Below, one piece after another: positions 28,321-38,904 of a stretch of DNA of 64,000 bases. Location: assembly GCF_000803215.1 (NCBI RefSeq), contig NZ_JSXC01000019.1:29471-93470 (forward strand). The letters are read 5' to 3'. The stretch's first letter is position 1; every line of letters starts with the position of its first letter. The notes beneath the pieces are model-generated. The model did not search any database. It was not told where the DNA came from and saw only the letters and a program-made list of their open reading frames with translations. The position numbers and the translations under genes are program-made. This DNA is from Pectobacterium fontis (GTDB taxonomy: Bacteria; Pseudomonadota; Gammaproteobacteria; Enterobacterales; Enterobacteriaceae).

Positions 28321-30585
28321 ATGGCGATTGTGAATCACACACTGGGTTTTCCGCGCGTTGGGCTACGCCGTGAACTGAAAAAAGCACAGGAAAGCTACTG
28401 GGCAGGTAACGCGACACAGGAGGAGCTGCTGAGCGTCGGACGTGAGCTGCGTGCGCGTCATTGGCAACAACAGAAGGATGCTGGCGTTGAGCTGCTGCCA
28501 GTGGGTGATTTCGCCTGGTACGACCATGTGCTGACCACAAGTCTGCTGCTGGGTAACGTACCTGAGCGTCATCGAAATGAAGACGGTTCGGTCGATCTGG
28601 ATACGCTGTTCCGTATTGGTCGCGGGCGTGCGCCAACCGGTAAACCGGCGGCGGCGGCAGAAATGACCAAATGGTTTAACACGAACTATCACTACATGGT
28701 GCCGGAATTCACTCAAGGACAGCAGTTCAAGCTGACCTGGACACAACTGCTGGACGAAGTTGATGAAGCACTGGCGTTGGGCCATAACGTGAAACCTGTG
28801 CTGTTAGGTCCGGTGACCTACCTGTGGCTGGGCAAAGTGAAAGGTGAGTCATTTGATCGTCTATCGCTGCTAAAGGACATTCTACCGGTTTACCAGCAGG
28901 TATTGGCTGAGCTGGCGAAGCGCGGCATCGAGTGGGTGCAGATTGACGAGCCTGCACTGGCGCTGGAACTGCCGCAAGAATGGCTGGCGGCGTTTAAACC
29001 AGCCTACGACGCGCTGCAAGGTCAGGTGAAATTGCTGCTGACGACCTATTTCGATAGCGTTAGCCAGAACTTGGAAACGATCAAAGCCCTGCCGGTTCAG
29101 GGACTGCATATCGATCTGGTTCACGGTAAAGATGATGCCGCGACGCTGAGTGCTCAACTGCCTGCGAACTGGGTGCTGTCTCTGGGGGTGATTAATGGCC
29201 GCAACGTCTGGCGTGCTGACCTGAGCAACTGGTTTCAACGCCTGCAACCGCTGGTAGGGACGCGCGATCTGTGGCTGGGAAGTTCATGTTCACTGCTGCA
29301 TAGCCCGATTGATCTGAGCGTAGAAGCGCGTCTGGATGAGGAAGTAAAGAGCTGGTTCGCTTTTGCCATCCAGAAATGTGCGGAGCTGTCGTTGTTGTCT
29401 CAGGCACTGAACAGCGGCAACGGTCAGGCATTGGAAGCGTATAGCGCGCCGATTCGCGCGCGCCGCACCTCAACGCGCGTGAATAATGCCGCCGTTGCGC
29501 AGCGTCTGGCGGCGATTACCGCACAGGACAGCCAGCGTCAGAACGTGTATTCGGTTCGTGCTGATGCCCAGCGCGAGCGTTTTAATCTGCCAGCCTGGCC
29601 GACGACCACGATCGGTTCTTTCCCACAAACTACGGAAATTCGTGGCCTGCGTTTGGATTTCAAACAGGGGCGTCTGGATAGCCATCACTATCGCACCGGC
29701 ATTGCCGAGCACATCAAGCAGGCTGTGGTTGAACAGGAGCGTCTGGGTCTGGACGTACTGGTGCACGGTGAAGCCGAGCGTAACGACATGGTGGAGTATT
29801 TTGGCGAGCATCTGGATGGGTTTGTCTTTACCCAGAACGGTTGGGTGCAGAGCTACGGTTCTCGCTGTGTGAAGCCGCCAGTCATCATTGGCGATGTGAG
29901 CCGTCCAGAAGCCATCACCGTTGAGTGGGCGAAATACGCACAGTCTCTGACCGACAAGCCGATGAAAGGCATGCTGACAGGGCCGGTGACTATCCTGTGT
30001 TGGTCGTTCCCGCGCGAAGACGTCACGCGGGAAACCATCGCCAGACAGATTGCGCTGGCGCTGCGTGATGAAGTGGCGGATTTGGAGGCGGCGGGCATTG
30101 GTATCATCCAGATCGATGAACCGGCGCTGCGTGAAGGTCTGCCGTTGCACCGCTCTGATTGGGATGCCTATCTGGCCTGGGCCGTGGATGCGTTCCGTCT
30201 GAACGCTGCTGTGGCGAAAGATGATACGCAGATCCACACCCACATGTGTTATTGCGAGTTCAACGACATCATGGATTCTATCGCCGCGCTGGATGCCGAC
30301 GTGATTACGATTGAAACCTCTCGTTCCGATATGGAGTTGCTGGAGTCGTTTGAAGAGTTCGAATATCCAAATGACATCGGACCGGGGGTTTATGATATCC
30401 ACTCTCCGAACGTACCGAGCGTAGAGTGGATGGAAGCCTTGCTGAAGAAAGCGGCACAGCGTATTCCTGCGGAACGCCTGTGGGTGAACCCGGATTGCGG
30501 CCTGAAAACCCGCGGCTGGCCGGAAACGCGTCAGGCTCTGGCGAATATGGTTCAGGCAGCACAGCGTCTGCGTGAAACCCAGTAA
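28321..30585 (+). CDS. metE: Cobalamin-independent methionine synthase
   Basis: Transfers the methyl group of 5-methyltetrahydropteroyltri-glutamate to homocysteine to give methionine. At 754 residues it matches E. coli MetE (753). Two beta/alpha barrels are present; the C-terminal one carries the zinc ligands in [11 protein letters not shown] (His and Cys) and [11 protein letters not shown] (Cys), with the conserved Glu in [14 protein letters not shown] stretches. GAGGA lies 9 nt before the ATG. An intrinsic terminator follows. Large antisense frames over this gene are shadows. Confidence 0.98.
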   Translation: MAIVNHTLGFPRVGLRRELKKAQESYWAGNATQEELLSVGRELRARHWQQQKDAGVELLPVGDFAWYDHVLTTSLLLGNVPERHRNEDGSVDLDTLFRIGRGRAPTGKPAAAAEMTKWFNTNYHYMVPEFTQGQQFKLTWTQLLDEVDEALALGHNVKPVLLGPVTYLWLGKVKGESFDRLSLLKDILPVYQQVLAELAKRGIEWVQIDEPALALELPQEWLAAFKPAYDALQGQVKLLLTTYFDSVSQNLETIKALPVQGLHIDLVHGKDDAATLSAQLPANWVLSLGVINGRNVWRADLSNWFQRLQPLVGTRDLWLGSSCSLLHSPIDLSVEARLDEEVKSWFAFAIQKCAELSLLSQALNSGNGQALEAYSAPIRARRTSTRVNNAAVAQRLAAITAQDSQRQNVYSVRADAQRERFNLPAWPTTTIGSFPQTTEIRGLRLDFKQGRLDSHHYRTGIAEHIKQAVVEQERLGLDVLVHGEAERNDMVEYFGEHLDGFVFTQNGWVQSYGSRCVKPPVIIGDVSRPEAITVEWAKYAQSLTDKPMKGMLTGPVTILCWSFPREDVTRETIARQIALALRDEVADLEAAGIGIIQIDEPALREGLPLHRSDWDAYLAWAVDAFRLNAAVAKDDTQIHTHMCYCEFNDIMDSIAALDADVITIETSRSDMELLESFEEFEYPNDIGPGVYDIHSPNVPSVEWMEALLKKAAQRIPAERLWVNPDCGLKTRGWPETRQALANMVQAAQRLRETQ

Positions 30586-30605
30586 GGTTTAATTGCTGAT
30601 GACAT

Positions 30606-30634
30606 CAGGGAGGCTATTGCCTCCCTGGTTTTTT
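30606..30634 (+). terminator. Intrinsic terminator after metE
   Basis: CAGGGAGGC (30606-30614) pairs with GCCTCCCTG (30619-30627), with a 4-nt loop, followed by six T. Confidence 0.92.
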
Positions 30635-30828
30635 CGGTTCCTGCATAAATAAAATACGCATTCTTTATTTTTCATATCAACGCGACCTGACTATCCTTCT
30701 ATGTAATTGAAGCGTTATTTCTGTTAACGGTGCGTAGATTGATATGTGCTTTTACCGATCGAAATTAATTTTATGATAGTCAATGGCTATCTGTTATTTA
30801 TTTTTGAATGATTTAAACGATCAAATGG

Positions 30829-30855
30829 TAAAGGTCATGTGCGATATGCCGATAA
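30829..30855 (+). promoter_or_regulatory. Sigma-28 (FliA) promoter for the chemoreceptor gene
   Basis: TAAAGGTC (30829-30836), an 11-bp spacer, then GCCGATAA (30848-30855). The enterobacterial FliA consensus is TAAAGTTT-N11-GCCGATAA: the -10 is exact, the spacer exact, and the -35 matches at six of eight positions. It lies 335 bp upstream of the chemoreceptor start, so the mRNA would have a long leader. Flagellar-class control is inferred. Confidence 0.85.
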
Positions 30856-31190
30856 AATGAATAATACAGGAGCGGCTTCGGCTGTGTGAATTCGGAGAGG
30901 GAAGTCCATGATTTTCTCCTCAATCACGTCTTTCCGACCTTATCAGCTATATTTGTAGCACTGTTCGATTTATTTCCACGTTTGCACCTCAACACCCGAG
31001 GAAACTATTTGATCGTTGATCGCGCCTCTCATGCTGAGAGCGTGCGTAAAAATGCCTGCCTCAAGGTATCTCTGGCGCATCAGAAGGTTTATGCCCTTCG
31101 GGTAGCCAGCCATTCTCTACCCTGTTTTTTCATCAAGCTGCGATATGTGCGCAATTGACATTGCTATGCATTACTTAAAAGGAGTGAGAC
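30856..31190 (+). other. Long leader between the sigma-28 promoter and the chemoreceptor gene
   Basis: About 330 bp without a convincing gene. A 90-codon frame from a GTG at 30886 to 31158, with AGGAG 11 nt upstream, encodes a Leu/Phe/Val-rich peptide with no recognised motif. It could be a leader peptide, a decayed gene, or chance. Confidence 0.4.
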
Positions 31191-32852
31191 ATGAATTTAG
31201 CGAATTGGCGTATTGGCTATCGACTGGGTGCTGGATTTGCCATCCTGATTTTGATGTTGTTTGCCGTGAGTATTTTTGCTCTTTCTAAGTTATCCAGTTT
31301 TCAGGATGGTGCCAGAGATATTGTCAAAGAGGTTTACCCGCAAACGGTGGATGCCAATAGTCTCATCGATAACGTCACCAGCATTTTGGTGGCGTATCAG
31401 CGGTTGATGTTGGTTTCCGGTCAGGAGCAAATCCAGGCAAATGTGGCGCGTGTGAATGAGTTTCGTCAGGAAATTAGCCGCCTGTTGGACAAGCTGGACA
31501 GCCAAACCGTTGAGGAGCGTTCGATCGCTCAGCTACGCGCTATCCACACGATTCGTGTCGAGTTTTTGAAGTCTGGCGATAAAATCATTAGTGAAGTGCA
31601 GGCTGGCAATCGGGATGCGGCGATTGAGGAATTCAATACCAACCTGAATGTCGTACAGCGCCAGTACCGTGATACGGTAAAACAATTGGTTAGCTATCAA
31701 GATGATGCGATGGACATCTCTGTGGAAACCATGTCTGCGGTATATCGCGAGTCTCGTATTATCCTCTTGCTTATTTTAGCACTCGGTGCGGTATCGGGTG
31801 CATTGATTGCCTGGTCTATCACGCGCAGCGTAACCCGACCAATACAGCAGGCTTTGCAAGTGGCAAATAAGGTGGCACAGGGCGACCTGACCTCACGTAT
31901 CACTGTGACCAGCAAAGATGAAACCGGATTGTTGCTGCAATCGTTGGATCACATGAACACCAGCCTGAGCACGATTGTCGGGCAGGTACGTGATGGTGCA
32001 GAAGCCATCTCGACGGCGGCCTCACAGATTGCCGCAGGTAATCAGGATCTGTCATCGCGTACTGAAGAGCAGGCTAGCTCGCTGGAAGAAACGGCGGCTT
32101 CCATGGAACAGCTCACCTCCACGATTAAAAATACGGCAGAAAACACCCAGCAGGCGACGGAGGTTGCCAATAAAGCTTCCGGTGCTGCCAAGCAAAGCGG
32201 CGACGTGATGGTCTCCGTGACGCAGAAAATGCGTGGCATTCGTGATTCCTCCCAGCGTATGGCAGAAATTATTGGCGTGATTGACGGTATTGCCTTCCAA
32301 ACCAATATTCTGGCGCTGAATGCGGCGGTTGAAGCGGCACGCGCGGGTGAACAGGGGCGTGGCTTTGCGGTGGTGGCGGGGGAAGTTCGTTCTCTGGCAC
32401 AGCGTAGTGCAACCGCTGCGCGTGAGATCAAAGACTTGATTGACGACTCTGTGAGCAAAATTCAGGAAGGCATGTTGCTGGTGGATACGGCCGAAGAAAC
32501 GATGGACGGCTTAACGGGCTATGTACGAGATGTGAATGAGATCATCAGTGAAATCTCTCAGGCGAGCCATGAACAGAGCGATGGCATCAATCAGATGAAT
32601 CTGGCGGTGGGACAGATTGATACCACGACCCAGCAGAATGCGGCGTTGGTTGAAGAGTCTGCCTCCGCGGCCCTGTCTCTGCAAGCACAGGCTTCCGTGC
32701 TGACAGAGGCGGTGAGCGCCTTTAAGCTTTCGTCTTATGGTAATGTCAAAACCGTGTCTTATGCACCCGCTCCCACGCGTACGCCAACGCTGTCTTTAGC
32801 GCCAACTGCGATGAAAAACCAGCGCGATAACGGCGACTGGACGTCGTTTTAA
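31191..32852 (+). CDS. Methyl-accepting chemotaxis protein
   Basis: Inner-membrane chemoreceptor of 553 residues. TM1 is at about 10-30; the periplasmic domain (about 31-190) looks like a four-helix bundle (4HB_MCP type) with no identifiable ligand motif; TM2 is at about 192-212, followed by HAMP ([21 protein letters not shown]) and a long signalling coiled coil whose hairpin tip is [21 protein letters not shown]. The C-terminal DWTSF fits the xWxxF pentapeptide that tethers CheR and CheB. GGAG precedes the ATG. A sigma-28 promoter upstream ties it to the flagellar regulon. The ligand cannot be predicted. Confidence 0.95.
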   Translation: MNLANWRIGYRLGAGFAILILMLFAVSIFALSKLSSFQDGARDIVKEVYPQTVDANSLIDNVTSILVAYQRLMLVSGQEQIQANVARVNEFRQEISRLLDKLDSQTVEERSIAQLRAIHTIRVEFLKSGDKIISEVQAGNRDAAIEEFNTNLNVVQRQYRDTVKQLVSYQDDAMDISVETMSAVYRESRIILLLILALGAVSGALIAWSITRSVTRPIQQALQVANKVAQGDLTSRITVTSKDETGLLLQSLDHMNTSLSTIVGQVRDGAEAISTAASQIAAGNQDLSSRTEEQASSLEETAASMEQLTSTIKNTAENTQQATEVANKASGAAKQSGDVMVSVTQKMRGIRDSSQRMAEIIGVIDGIAFQTNILALNAAVEAARAGEQGRGFAVVAGEVRSLAQRSATAAREIKDLIDDSVSKIQEGMLLVDTAEETMDGLTGYVRDVNEIISEISQASHEQSDGINQMNLAVGQIDTTTQQNAALVEESASAALSLQAQASVLTEAVSAFKLSSYGNVKTVSYAPAPTRTPTLSLAPTAMKNQRDNGDWTSF

Positions 32853-32989
32853 GCGGCCTCTGTAACAAGGTAACGGTTAATGCCGATCGCGTCGGTATGG
32901 ATGTAGGGGGAAACACGGCGATGAGGTTTCCATAGCGATGCCTCACGCCGTAGTAGCTCGCGGTTTTTCAATGGCTCACATCAGCATTA

Positions 32990-33011
32990 ACCGATCGCCG
33001 ATGGTTTTTTA
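32990..33011 (+). terminator. Possible terminator after the chemoreceptor gene
   Basis: ACC(G)ATC pairs with GATGGT around a GCC loop, one base bulged, followed by six T. Weak stem, so confidence is low. Confidence 0.4.
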
Positions 33012-33028
33012 GACATTGTGTGGTGGTG

Positions 33029-33856
33029 CTACGCCACCCCGTTTTTCTGGAACCACGTCAGCATACGCTGCCAGCCGTCACGCGCGGATTCTTCATGATA
33101 GCTGGGGCGGTAATCGGCATGGAAAGCATGTCCGGCATCGGGGTAAACGATAATCTCTGCCGCCGCGTTGGCAGCACGCAGCGCCTGCCGCATAGTCTCC
33201 ACCTGCGCCAACGGAATACTCTCGTCTTTCGCACCATATAATCCCAGCACGGGCGCTTCCAATTCTGTTGCAATATCGACCGGGTGTTTCGGGCTATTTA
33301 GCGTTTTCTCACCGGTAAATTTTCCATACCAGGCAACGGCTGCCTTGATCTGCGGGTTGTGCGCGGCATAGAGCCAGGTGATGCGTCCACCCCAACAAAA
33401 ACCTGTGATCGCCAGCTTGTTGGCATCGCCCCCCTGCTTAATCGCCCAGTTGGCAGTGTGATCGAGATCGGACAGCACCTGCGTATCCGGCACCTTATAA
33501 ACCAGCTCGGTCAGGATTTGCTGAATATCGCTATAGTGGCTGGCGTCGCCCTGACGAAAATACAGCTCTGGCGCAATCGCCATATAACCCTGTTTGGCCA
33601 GCCTGCGACACACATCCTGAATATGTTGGTGCACACCGAAAATTTCCTGCACCACCAGAATGATAGGGAGCGGCCTATCATGATTTGCCGGTCTGGCGAT
33701 ATAAGCGGGTAGCTGCTCGCCCTGAGAAGGAATGGTGGTTTCACTGGCAATGATACCGACAGAATCCGTCGTAATGATGGAGGAGGTCTGCGGCTCCACC
33801 GCCGGGGATAGCCCTTGCGGAAGGTGTTTGAAGGTCGTCAGTTCATCAGTCTTCAT
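33029..33856 (-). CDS. Dienelactone hydrolase family protein (YsgA/DlhH-like)
   Basis: Cytosolic alpha/beta hydrolase of 275 residues, close to E. coli Ysg[22 protein letters not shown] opens the fold. The Cys nucleophile is in GFCWGGR, the acid in GAKDESIP, and the His in DAGHAFHAD: the Cys-Asp-His triad of dienelactone hydrolases. The physiological substrate is unknown. I chose the ATG at 33856 because GGAGAG lies 5-6 nt upstream; an in-frame codon 105 bp earlier has no RBS. In E. coli it also sits between metE and udp. Confidence 0.93.
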   Translation of the reverse strand: MKTDELTTFKHLPQGLSPAVEPQTSSIITTDSVGIIASETTIPSQGEQLPAYIARPANHDRPLPIILVVQEIFGVHQHIQDVCRRLAKQGYMAIAPELYFRQGDASHYSDIQQILTELVYKVPDTQVLSDLDHTANWAIKQGGDANKLAITGFCWGGRITWLYAAHNPQIKAAVAWYGKFTGEKTLNSPKHPVDIATELEAPVLGLYGAKDESIPLAQVETMRQALRAANAAAEIIVYPDAGHAFHADYRPSYHEESARDGWQRMLTWFQKNGVA

Positions 33857-33993
33857 TACGCGCTCTCCTGTTACCGGCCAGCCGGTTTTCATATAAAGAG
33901 GGATTTCAGAACATCTATGATAAATACGAACAATGATTAAAGAATCTACACTAGAAGACAATTAATCAGCAAAAATGAATTTTTCACCTCATT

Positions 33994-34015
33994 GAAAGTG
34001 ATGTGAGTCACATAT
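33994..34015 (+). promoter_or_regulatory. CRP site 1 upstream of udp
   Basis: AGTGA (33997-34001), six bases, TCACA (34008-34012), flanked by A/T. This fits the CRP consensus TGTGA-N6-TCACA with one mismatch. It forms a pair with the site at 34049-34064. Confidence 0.8.
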
Positions 34016-34048
34016 TTTATGTATGTTTGTATTCGTTTCTTTTTCATC

Positions 34049-34064
34049 AGTGACATTAGTCACT
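34049..34064 (+). promoter_or_regulatory. CRP site 2 upstream of udp
   Basis: AGTGA (34049-34053), six bases, TCACT (34060-34064): a symmetric CRP-like palindrome. Its centre lies 52 bp from that of site 1, the spacing of CRP-CytR-CRP nucleoprotein promoters such as deoP2. A -10-like TAGAGT at 34086-34091 would place this site near -41. CytR binding between the sites is inferred, as in E. coli udp. Confidence 0.75.
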
Positions 34065-34189
34065 TAAAAAAGTGTAGCGATGCGCTAGAGTCTTTTCCAG
34101 AACGGACGCTTACAGACTGCGATAGGCAGCGTTTATGGGGCGTCCGGCGTGATTTCTCTGATACCCAATTGATTGCCCGGGAGGCAGTT

Positions 34190-34960
34190 ATGTCTACATC
34201 TGATGTGTTCCATCTTGGTCTGGTCAAGAGCGATTTACAGGGCGCGACGCTGGCTATCGTGCCCGGCGATCCTGAACGCGTTGAGAAAATTGCTCGCCTG
34301 ATGGATAACCCGGTGCATCTGGCCTCGCACCGTGAGTTTACCTCGTGGCGTGCGGAACTGGACGGCAAAGCGATTATTGTTTGCTCGACTGGTATTGGCG
34401 GCCCGTCAACCTCCATCGCGGTAGAAGAATTGGCACAGCTCGGCATCCGTACTTTCCTGCGTGTAGGCACAACGGGGGCGATTCAGTCCGGCATCAACGT
34501 CGGTGATGTCCTGGTCACTACTGCGGCCGTCCGTCTTGATGGTGCGAGCCTGCACTTCGCGCCGATGGAATTCCCCGCCGTGGCTGACTTCGGCTGTACC
34601 ACCGCGCTGGTGGAGGCGGCAAAAGCCTCGGGTGCGGCGTTGCACGTAGGCATCACAGCGTCTTCCGATACGTTCTACCCCGGTCAGGAACGCTATGACA
34701 CCTTCTCTGGACGCGTTGTACGCCGCTTCCGCGGTTCGATGGAAGAATGGCAGAGCATGGGTGTGCTGAACTATGAAATGGAATCCGCCACGCTGCTGAC
34801 CATGTGCGCCAGCCAGGGGCTAAAAGCGGGGATGATCGCGGGTGTGATCGTGAACCGTACCCAGCAGGAAATCCCGGATGCGGCGACCATGAAGCTGGCC
34901 GAAACCACCGTGATTAAGGTGTTGCTGGAGGCGACGCGCAGACTGCTAGCCGCTGAGTAA
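34190..34960 (+). CDS. udp: Uridine phosphorylase
   Basis: Cleaves uridine with phosphate into uracil and ribose 1-phosphate in pyrimidine salvage. The 256-residue protein starts [27 protein letters not shown] supplies phosphate contacts, [22 protein letters not shown] is the family signature, and [13 protein letters not shown] carries the conserved Glu that binds ribose. The ATG at 34190 has GGGAGG upstream; the open frame runs further 5' but across the promoter. Paired CRP sites upstream imply catabolite control. Confidence 0.97.
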   Translation: MSTSDVFHLGLVKSDLQGATLAIVPGDPERVEKIARLMDNPVHLASHREFTSWRAELDGKAIIVCSTGIGGPSTSIAVEELAQLGIRTFLRVGTTGAIQSGINVGDVLVTTAAVRLDGASLHFAPMEFPAVADFGCTTALVEAAKASGAALHVGITASSDTFYPGQERYDTFSGRVVRRFRGSMEEWQSMGVLNYEMESATLLTMCASQGLKAGMIAGVIVNRTQQEIPDAATMKLAETTVIKVLLEATRRLLAAE

Positions 34961-35105
34961 ACGAGCATAAATCAGATATTGGGCTGGTTATCGTGGGTGC
35001 CAGCCTTTATCCTGATAGCCTCTTGGATCATGGGGTTAACCTTCATTGTGCTAATGGTACGTGATACGGTTGCCTCACTCGCCTTTCAACCTCGTAAGGA
35101 GATGT

Positions 35106-35888
35106 ATGATCGAACCCACGTTGCTTCATCCTTCGTTATTACCGCTGGATGGCGGAATCAACTTCCGCGATTTAGGCGGCAATCGGGCCGCTGACGGGCG
35201 GCTTATCCGACACGGTAAACTTTTTCGCTCCGGCTCGCTGGATCTGCTGAGTGAGGCGGATTGTGAACATCTTGCTGGTGTGCCTATTTCCCATGTGGTG
35301 GACTATCGGGATGCCGATGAAATTGCGCTAAAGCCCGATATATTGTGGGCAGGCGCTAGCTATCACGCGTATCCGGCCAACCCATTACGCCACGAAGTGA
35401 CGGCCAATCTGGATTCACTCGGATCCGATGTGCTGGCGGCCTTTGATTCGCGGGCGTTTATGCTGGAGCTGTATCGCCGTTTACCTTTCAACAATTCGGC
35501 TTATAAACAGTTGGTGTCGCTGCTATTACGGACGGATGACGGCGGGCTGGTACAGCACTGTGCCGTGGGTAAAGATCGTACGGGGGTCGGCTCGGCGCTG
35601 GTGATGTTTGCGCTGGGGGCGGATGAACAGACGGTAATGGAAGATTACCTGCTCACGGACACGACGCTGACGCCATTCCGTCAACAGCTACTGGCGCATT
35701 TAGCGGAAACGCTGAATGAGAAAGCGCTGGGGCAGTTCTCTTATGTGTTGTCGGTGCAGGAAGAGTTCATCGTGACGGCGTTGCAGGCCATCTACGAACG
35801 ACATGGTTCGATCGATAGCTGGCTTGAAGTGGAATACGGGCTGGATAACCGCGCGCGGCAGTATTTGCAGGATAAATATCTGGCGTAA
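35106..35888 (+). CDS. Tyrosine-protein phosphatase (Y_phosphatase3 family)
   Basis: Protein of 260 residues with the LDGGINFRDLGG start typical of the bacterial tyrosine/lipid phosphatase family, RHGKLFRSGSLDLLSEAD, the DYRDADE segment, and the P-loop HCAVGKDRTG (HCx5R) near residues 155-164. Substrates can be phosphotyrosine or phosphoinositides in this family; the in vivo target here is unknown. The ATG at 35106 is preceded by AAGGAG. It is 145 bp downstream of udp, possibly co-transcribed, and is not part of the E. coli udp locus. A strong terminator follows. Confidence 0.9.
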   Translation: MIEPTLLHPSLLPLDGGINFRDLGGNRAADGRLIRHGKLFRSGSLDLLSEADCEHLAGVPISHVVDYRDADEIALKPDILWAGASYHAYPANPLRHEVTANLDSLGSDVLAAFDSRAFMLELYRRLPFNNSAYKQLVSLLLRTDDGGLVQHCAVGKDRTGVGSALVMFALGADEQTVMEDYLLTDTTLTPFRQQLLAHLAETLNEKALGQFSYVLSVQEEFIVTALQAIYERHGSIDSWLEVEYGLDNRARQYLQDKYLA

Positions 35889-35900
35889 GGTTTTCTTTTT

Positions 35901-35932
35901 AGGCCGGTCAGTTGACCGGCCTGTAGTTTTTC
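35901..35932 (+). terminator. Intrinsic terminator after the phosphatase gene
   Basis: AGGCCGGTCA (35901-35910) and TGACCGGCCT (35913-35922) form a perfect 10-bp stem; GTAG then five T follow. On the minus side there is no T-run, so ppc is not served by it. Confidence 0.85.
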
Positions 35933-35955
35933 TGCGTATGTTGCTACCTGCGCAA

Positions 35956-38595
35956 TTAACCCGTATTACGCATACCCGCTGCGACGCCAGCGATGGTGAC
36001 CATCAGCGCCAGTTCGAGATCGGCGTCCGGTTGTTCCTGCTGACGCGAACGGTGCAGCAGTTCGGCCTGCAACACGTTCAGAGGGTCGGTGTAGACGTTA
36101 CGCAGCGCGATGGACTCCGCGATCCACGGCAGATCCGCCATCAGGTGATCGTCATTGGAGATCGCCAGCACGATGTTGATGTCGGCGGCTAACTGATCGC
36201 GCAGTTGTTTCCCTAATGGCCACAGCTTCTCTTCCACCAGACGCTGATCGTAATACTCTGCCAGCCACAGGTCAGCTTTGGCGAACACCATCTCCAGCAT
36301 GCCGATACGCGTCGAGAAGAACGGCCAGTCGCGGCACATCTCTTCCAACTGTCCCTGCTTGCCGTCGTCTACCACTTTCTGCAAACCGGCACCCGCACCG
36401 AGCCATGCTGGCAGCATCAGGCGGTTCTGCGTCCAGGCGAAAATCCACGGAATGGCACGCAGACTTTCCACGCCACCGTTCGGGCGACGTTTAGCCGGAC
36501 GCGATCCCAACGGGAGTTTACCCAGTTCCAGCTCCGGCGTGGCGGCGCGGAAGTAAGGAACGAAATCCGGGTTCTCACGTACGTATCCACGATACATATC
36601 GCAGGACACGCGGGACAGCTCATCCATCACGTCGTGCCACTCCTGTTTTGGCTCCGGCGGCGGCAGCAGGTTCGCTTCCAGAATCGCACCGGTATATAAC
36701 GCCAGACTGCTGATGGTGACTTCCGGCAGACCATATTTAAAGCGGATCATCTCGCCTTGTTCGGTCACGCGCAGGCCACCTTTCAGGCTGCCCGGCGGTT
36801 GTGACAACAGCGCGGCATGCGCCGGTGCGCCACCGCGACCAATAGAACCGCCACGTCCGTGGAACAGCGTCAGGGCGATGCCCGCTTTCTCACAGGTTTT
36901 GATCAGCGCGTCCTGTGCGCGGTATTGCGCCCAGGAGGCCGCCATCACACCCGCGTCTTTCGCGGAGTCGGAATAGCCGATCATGACCATTTGCTTGCCC
37001 TGAATAAAGCCGCGATACCAGTCGATGCTCAGCAATTGCGTCATGACATCATCGGCGTTGTTCAGGTCGTCCAGCGTTTCGAACAGCGGCGCGACAGGTA
37101 AGGCAAACGGGCAGCCCGCTTCTTTGAGCAGCAGATGAACAGCCAGCACATCGGAAGGTGTACGAGCCATCGAAATGACATAAGCCGCGACGGAGCCGAT
37201 AGGGGCTTTGGCGATCACCCGACAGGTATCCAGCACTTCCTTGGTATCCGCACTCGGTTCCCAGTAGCGCGGCAGCAGCGGGCGCTTGGAGCTAAGTTCA
37301 CGAATCAGGAAAGCCTGCTTATCGGATTCAGACCAGCTTTCGTAGTCGCCCAGACCCAGATAGCGGGTAATTTCGGCCAGCGCTTCGGTATGGCGGGTGC
37401 TTTCCTGACGCACATCGATGCGTACCAACGGTACACCAAAGCAGCGTACGCGGCGCAGCGTGTCCAGCAGGCTGCCGTCGGCAATAATGCCCATGCCGCA
37501 GGCTTTCAGCGACTGGTAGCAGGCGTGAAGCGGTTCCCAGAGTTGCTCGTTGGTCAGCAGCAGATCTTTGGGCGGCAGACGTTCTTCACCCGTCAGGCGT
37601 GCTTCCAGATAGCTCAGCGTGCTGCTCAACTGTGAACGCAGTGACTTCATGATGGCGCGGTACGGTTCCTGTACCTCGCTGCCTCCGGCCCGTTCCAGCA
37701 GCTCGGGCGTACATTCGGACATCGACAGTTCGGAAACCAGCACCTGAATATCGCGCAGGAACAGATCGGCGGCCTTCCAGCGGCTGAGCAACAGCACATG
37801 GCGGGTGACTTCTGCCGTCACGTTCGGGTTGCCGTCACGGTCGCCGCCCATCCAGGAGGTAAAGCGCACCGGTACGGCATCCACCGGCAAACGATAGCCG
37901 AAAGCCTGTTCCAACTGCTCATCCAGTTCACGTAAAAACGCAGGAACGCCTTCCCACAGGCTGTTTTCCACCACGGCAAAGCCCCATTTGGCTTCATCTA
38001 CCGGGGTCGGGCGAATTTTGCGGATTTCATCGGTATGCCAGGACTGCGCGATCAATTGGCGCAGGCGGCGCATGATCTGGTTGCGTTCATAATCAGCCAG
38101 ATCGTTGTGATCGAGCTGCTTGAGGCAGGTGTTCACTTCCACTAGCTTGTGGATCAGCGTGCGACGGGTAATTTCGGTCGGATGTGCGGTCAACACCAGC
38201 TCAATCGACAGGGATTCCACGGCGTCGCGGATATCGCGTTCGGTCAGATCTTTGCTTTCCTTCAGGCGTTCAAACGCATTAGAAAGCTGTGCCGGATTAC
38301 TCGCGGCTTCGCCGTGCGGTGAAATCGTATGGTATTGCTCAGCGGTGTTGGTCAGGTTAAGGAACTGGCTGAATGCGCGGGCAACGGGCAACAGTTCATC
38401 GTTAGACAGGTTTTGCAGCGTGCTCAGCAACTCCTGACGGTGTTTTTCATTACCTGCGCGAGAAGACTTTGACAACTTACGGATTGTTTCGACTTTATCA
38501 AGGATGTTCTCACCCAGTGCTTCCTTGATGGTATCGCCGAGCAGCTTACCGAGCATACTGACGTTACTACGCATTGCGGAATATTGTTCGTTCAT
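35956..38595 (-). CDS. ppc: Phosphoenolpyruvate carboxylase
   Basis: Carboxylates phosphoenolpyruvate to oxaloacetate, replenishing the citric-acid cycle. At 879 residues it is close to E. coli Ppc (883). The catalytic His is in [13 protein letters not shown] near residue 138; [18 protein letters not shown] and [16 protein letters not shown] are the second and third signature regions; the C-terminus ends in the conserved NTG. It is convergent with the phosphatase gene. Upstream on the minus strand TTGACG and CTAGAT, 17 bp apart, may be its promoter. Confidence 0.98.
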   Translation of the reverse strand: MNEQYSAMRSNVSMLGKLLGDTIKEALGENILDKVETIRKLSKSSRAGNEKHRQELLSTLQNLSNDELLPVARAFSQFLNLTNTAEQYHTISPHGEAASNPAQLSNAFERLKESKDLTERDIRDAVESLSIELVLTAHPTEITRRTLIHKLVEVNTCLKQLDHNDLADYERNQIMRRLRQLIAQSWHTDEIRKIRPTPVDEAKWGFAVVENSLWEGVPAFLRELDEQLEQAFGYRLPVDAVPVRFTSWMGGDRDGNPNVTAEVTRHVLLLSRWKAADLFLRDIQVLVSELSMSECTPELLERAGGSEVQEPYRAIMKSLRSQLSSTLSYLEARLTGEERLPPKDLLLTNEQLWEPLHACYQSLKACGMGIIADGSLLDTLRRVRCFGVPLVRIDVRQESTRHTEALAEITRYLGLGDYESWSESDKQAFLIRELSSKRPLLPRYWEPSADTKEVLDTCRVIAKAPIGSVAAYVISMARTPSDVLAVHLLLKEAGCPFALPVAPLFETLDDLNNADDVMTQLLSIDWYRGFIQGKQMVMIGYSDSAKDAGVMAASWAQYRAQDALIKTCEKAGIALTLFHGRGGSIGRGGAPAHAALLSQPPGSLKGGLRVTEQGEMIRFKYGLPEVTISSLALYTGAILEANLLPPPEPKQEWHDVMDELSRVSCDMYRGYVRENPDFVPYFRAATPELELGKLPLGSRPAKRRPNGGVESLRAIPWIFAWTQNRLMLPAWLGAGAGLQKVVDDGKQGQLEEMCRDWPFFSTRIGMLEMVFAKADLWLAEYYDQRLVEEKLWPLGKQLRDQLAADINIVLAISNDDHLMADLPWIAESIALRNVYTDPLNVLQAELLHRSRQQEQPDADLELALMVTIAGVAAGMRNTG

Positions 38596-38904
38596 AGTTA
38601 CCCTGACCCATCCCTACCATTTTTGTAAGTTTATTTCACTTGACATATTTTAACGCACTGCATCCATCTAGCCACGATAAGGCGATTTCGTCAATTGACG
38701 ATTCCTTCTTCTCCTTATTCTTTGTACTTGCATTGAGGCGGGCTTGGCAATTTGTGAAATTTAATTACAGAGGCGCGGATATTAGGGTAACTAATTAGCA
38801 GGGAGGGATGGCGGGGCACTGCGGCTCTGCGATAAAATCTTTCTTCTTCATGAGCGGTCTCAACATGGCCTTGCCAACATAGCTGACAAGGCTGCTTGCA
38901 CGGA
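38596..38904. other. ppc-argE intergenic region
   Basis: These 309 bp hold the ppc promoter and the end of the argE transcript. A palindrome GTCAATTGAC lies at 38690-38699 and overlaps the likely ppc -35. GCCTTG (38868-38873) and CAAGGC (38887-38892) can form a hairpin just after argE, without a T-run. No gene seen. Confidence 0.5.

Noticed and set aside
29470..30402. 310-codon antisense frame over metE
   Set aside because: It lies wholly inside a gene of certain identity; long antisense frames arise from the codon bias of GC-rich genes, and the peptide shows no family motifs.
34979..35194. 71-codon frame with a hydrophobic start between udp and the phosphatase gene
   Set aside because: TTG start without RBS, overlaps the phosphatase gene in another frame; the hydrophobic part may be chance, though a tiny membrane protein is not excluded.
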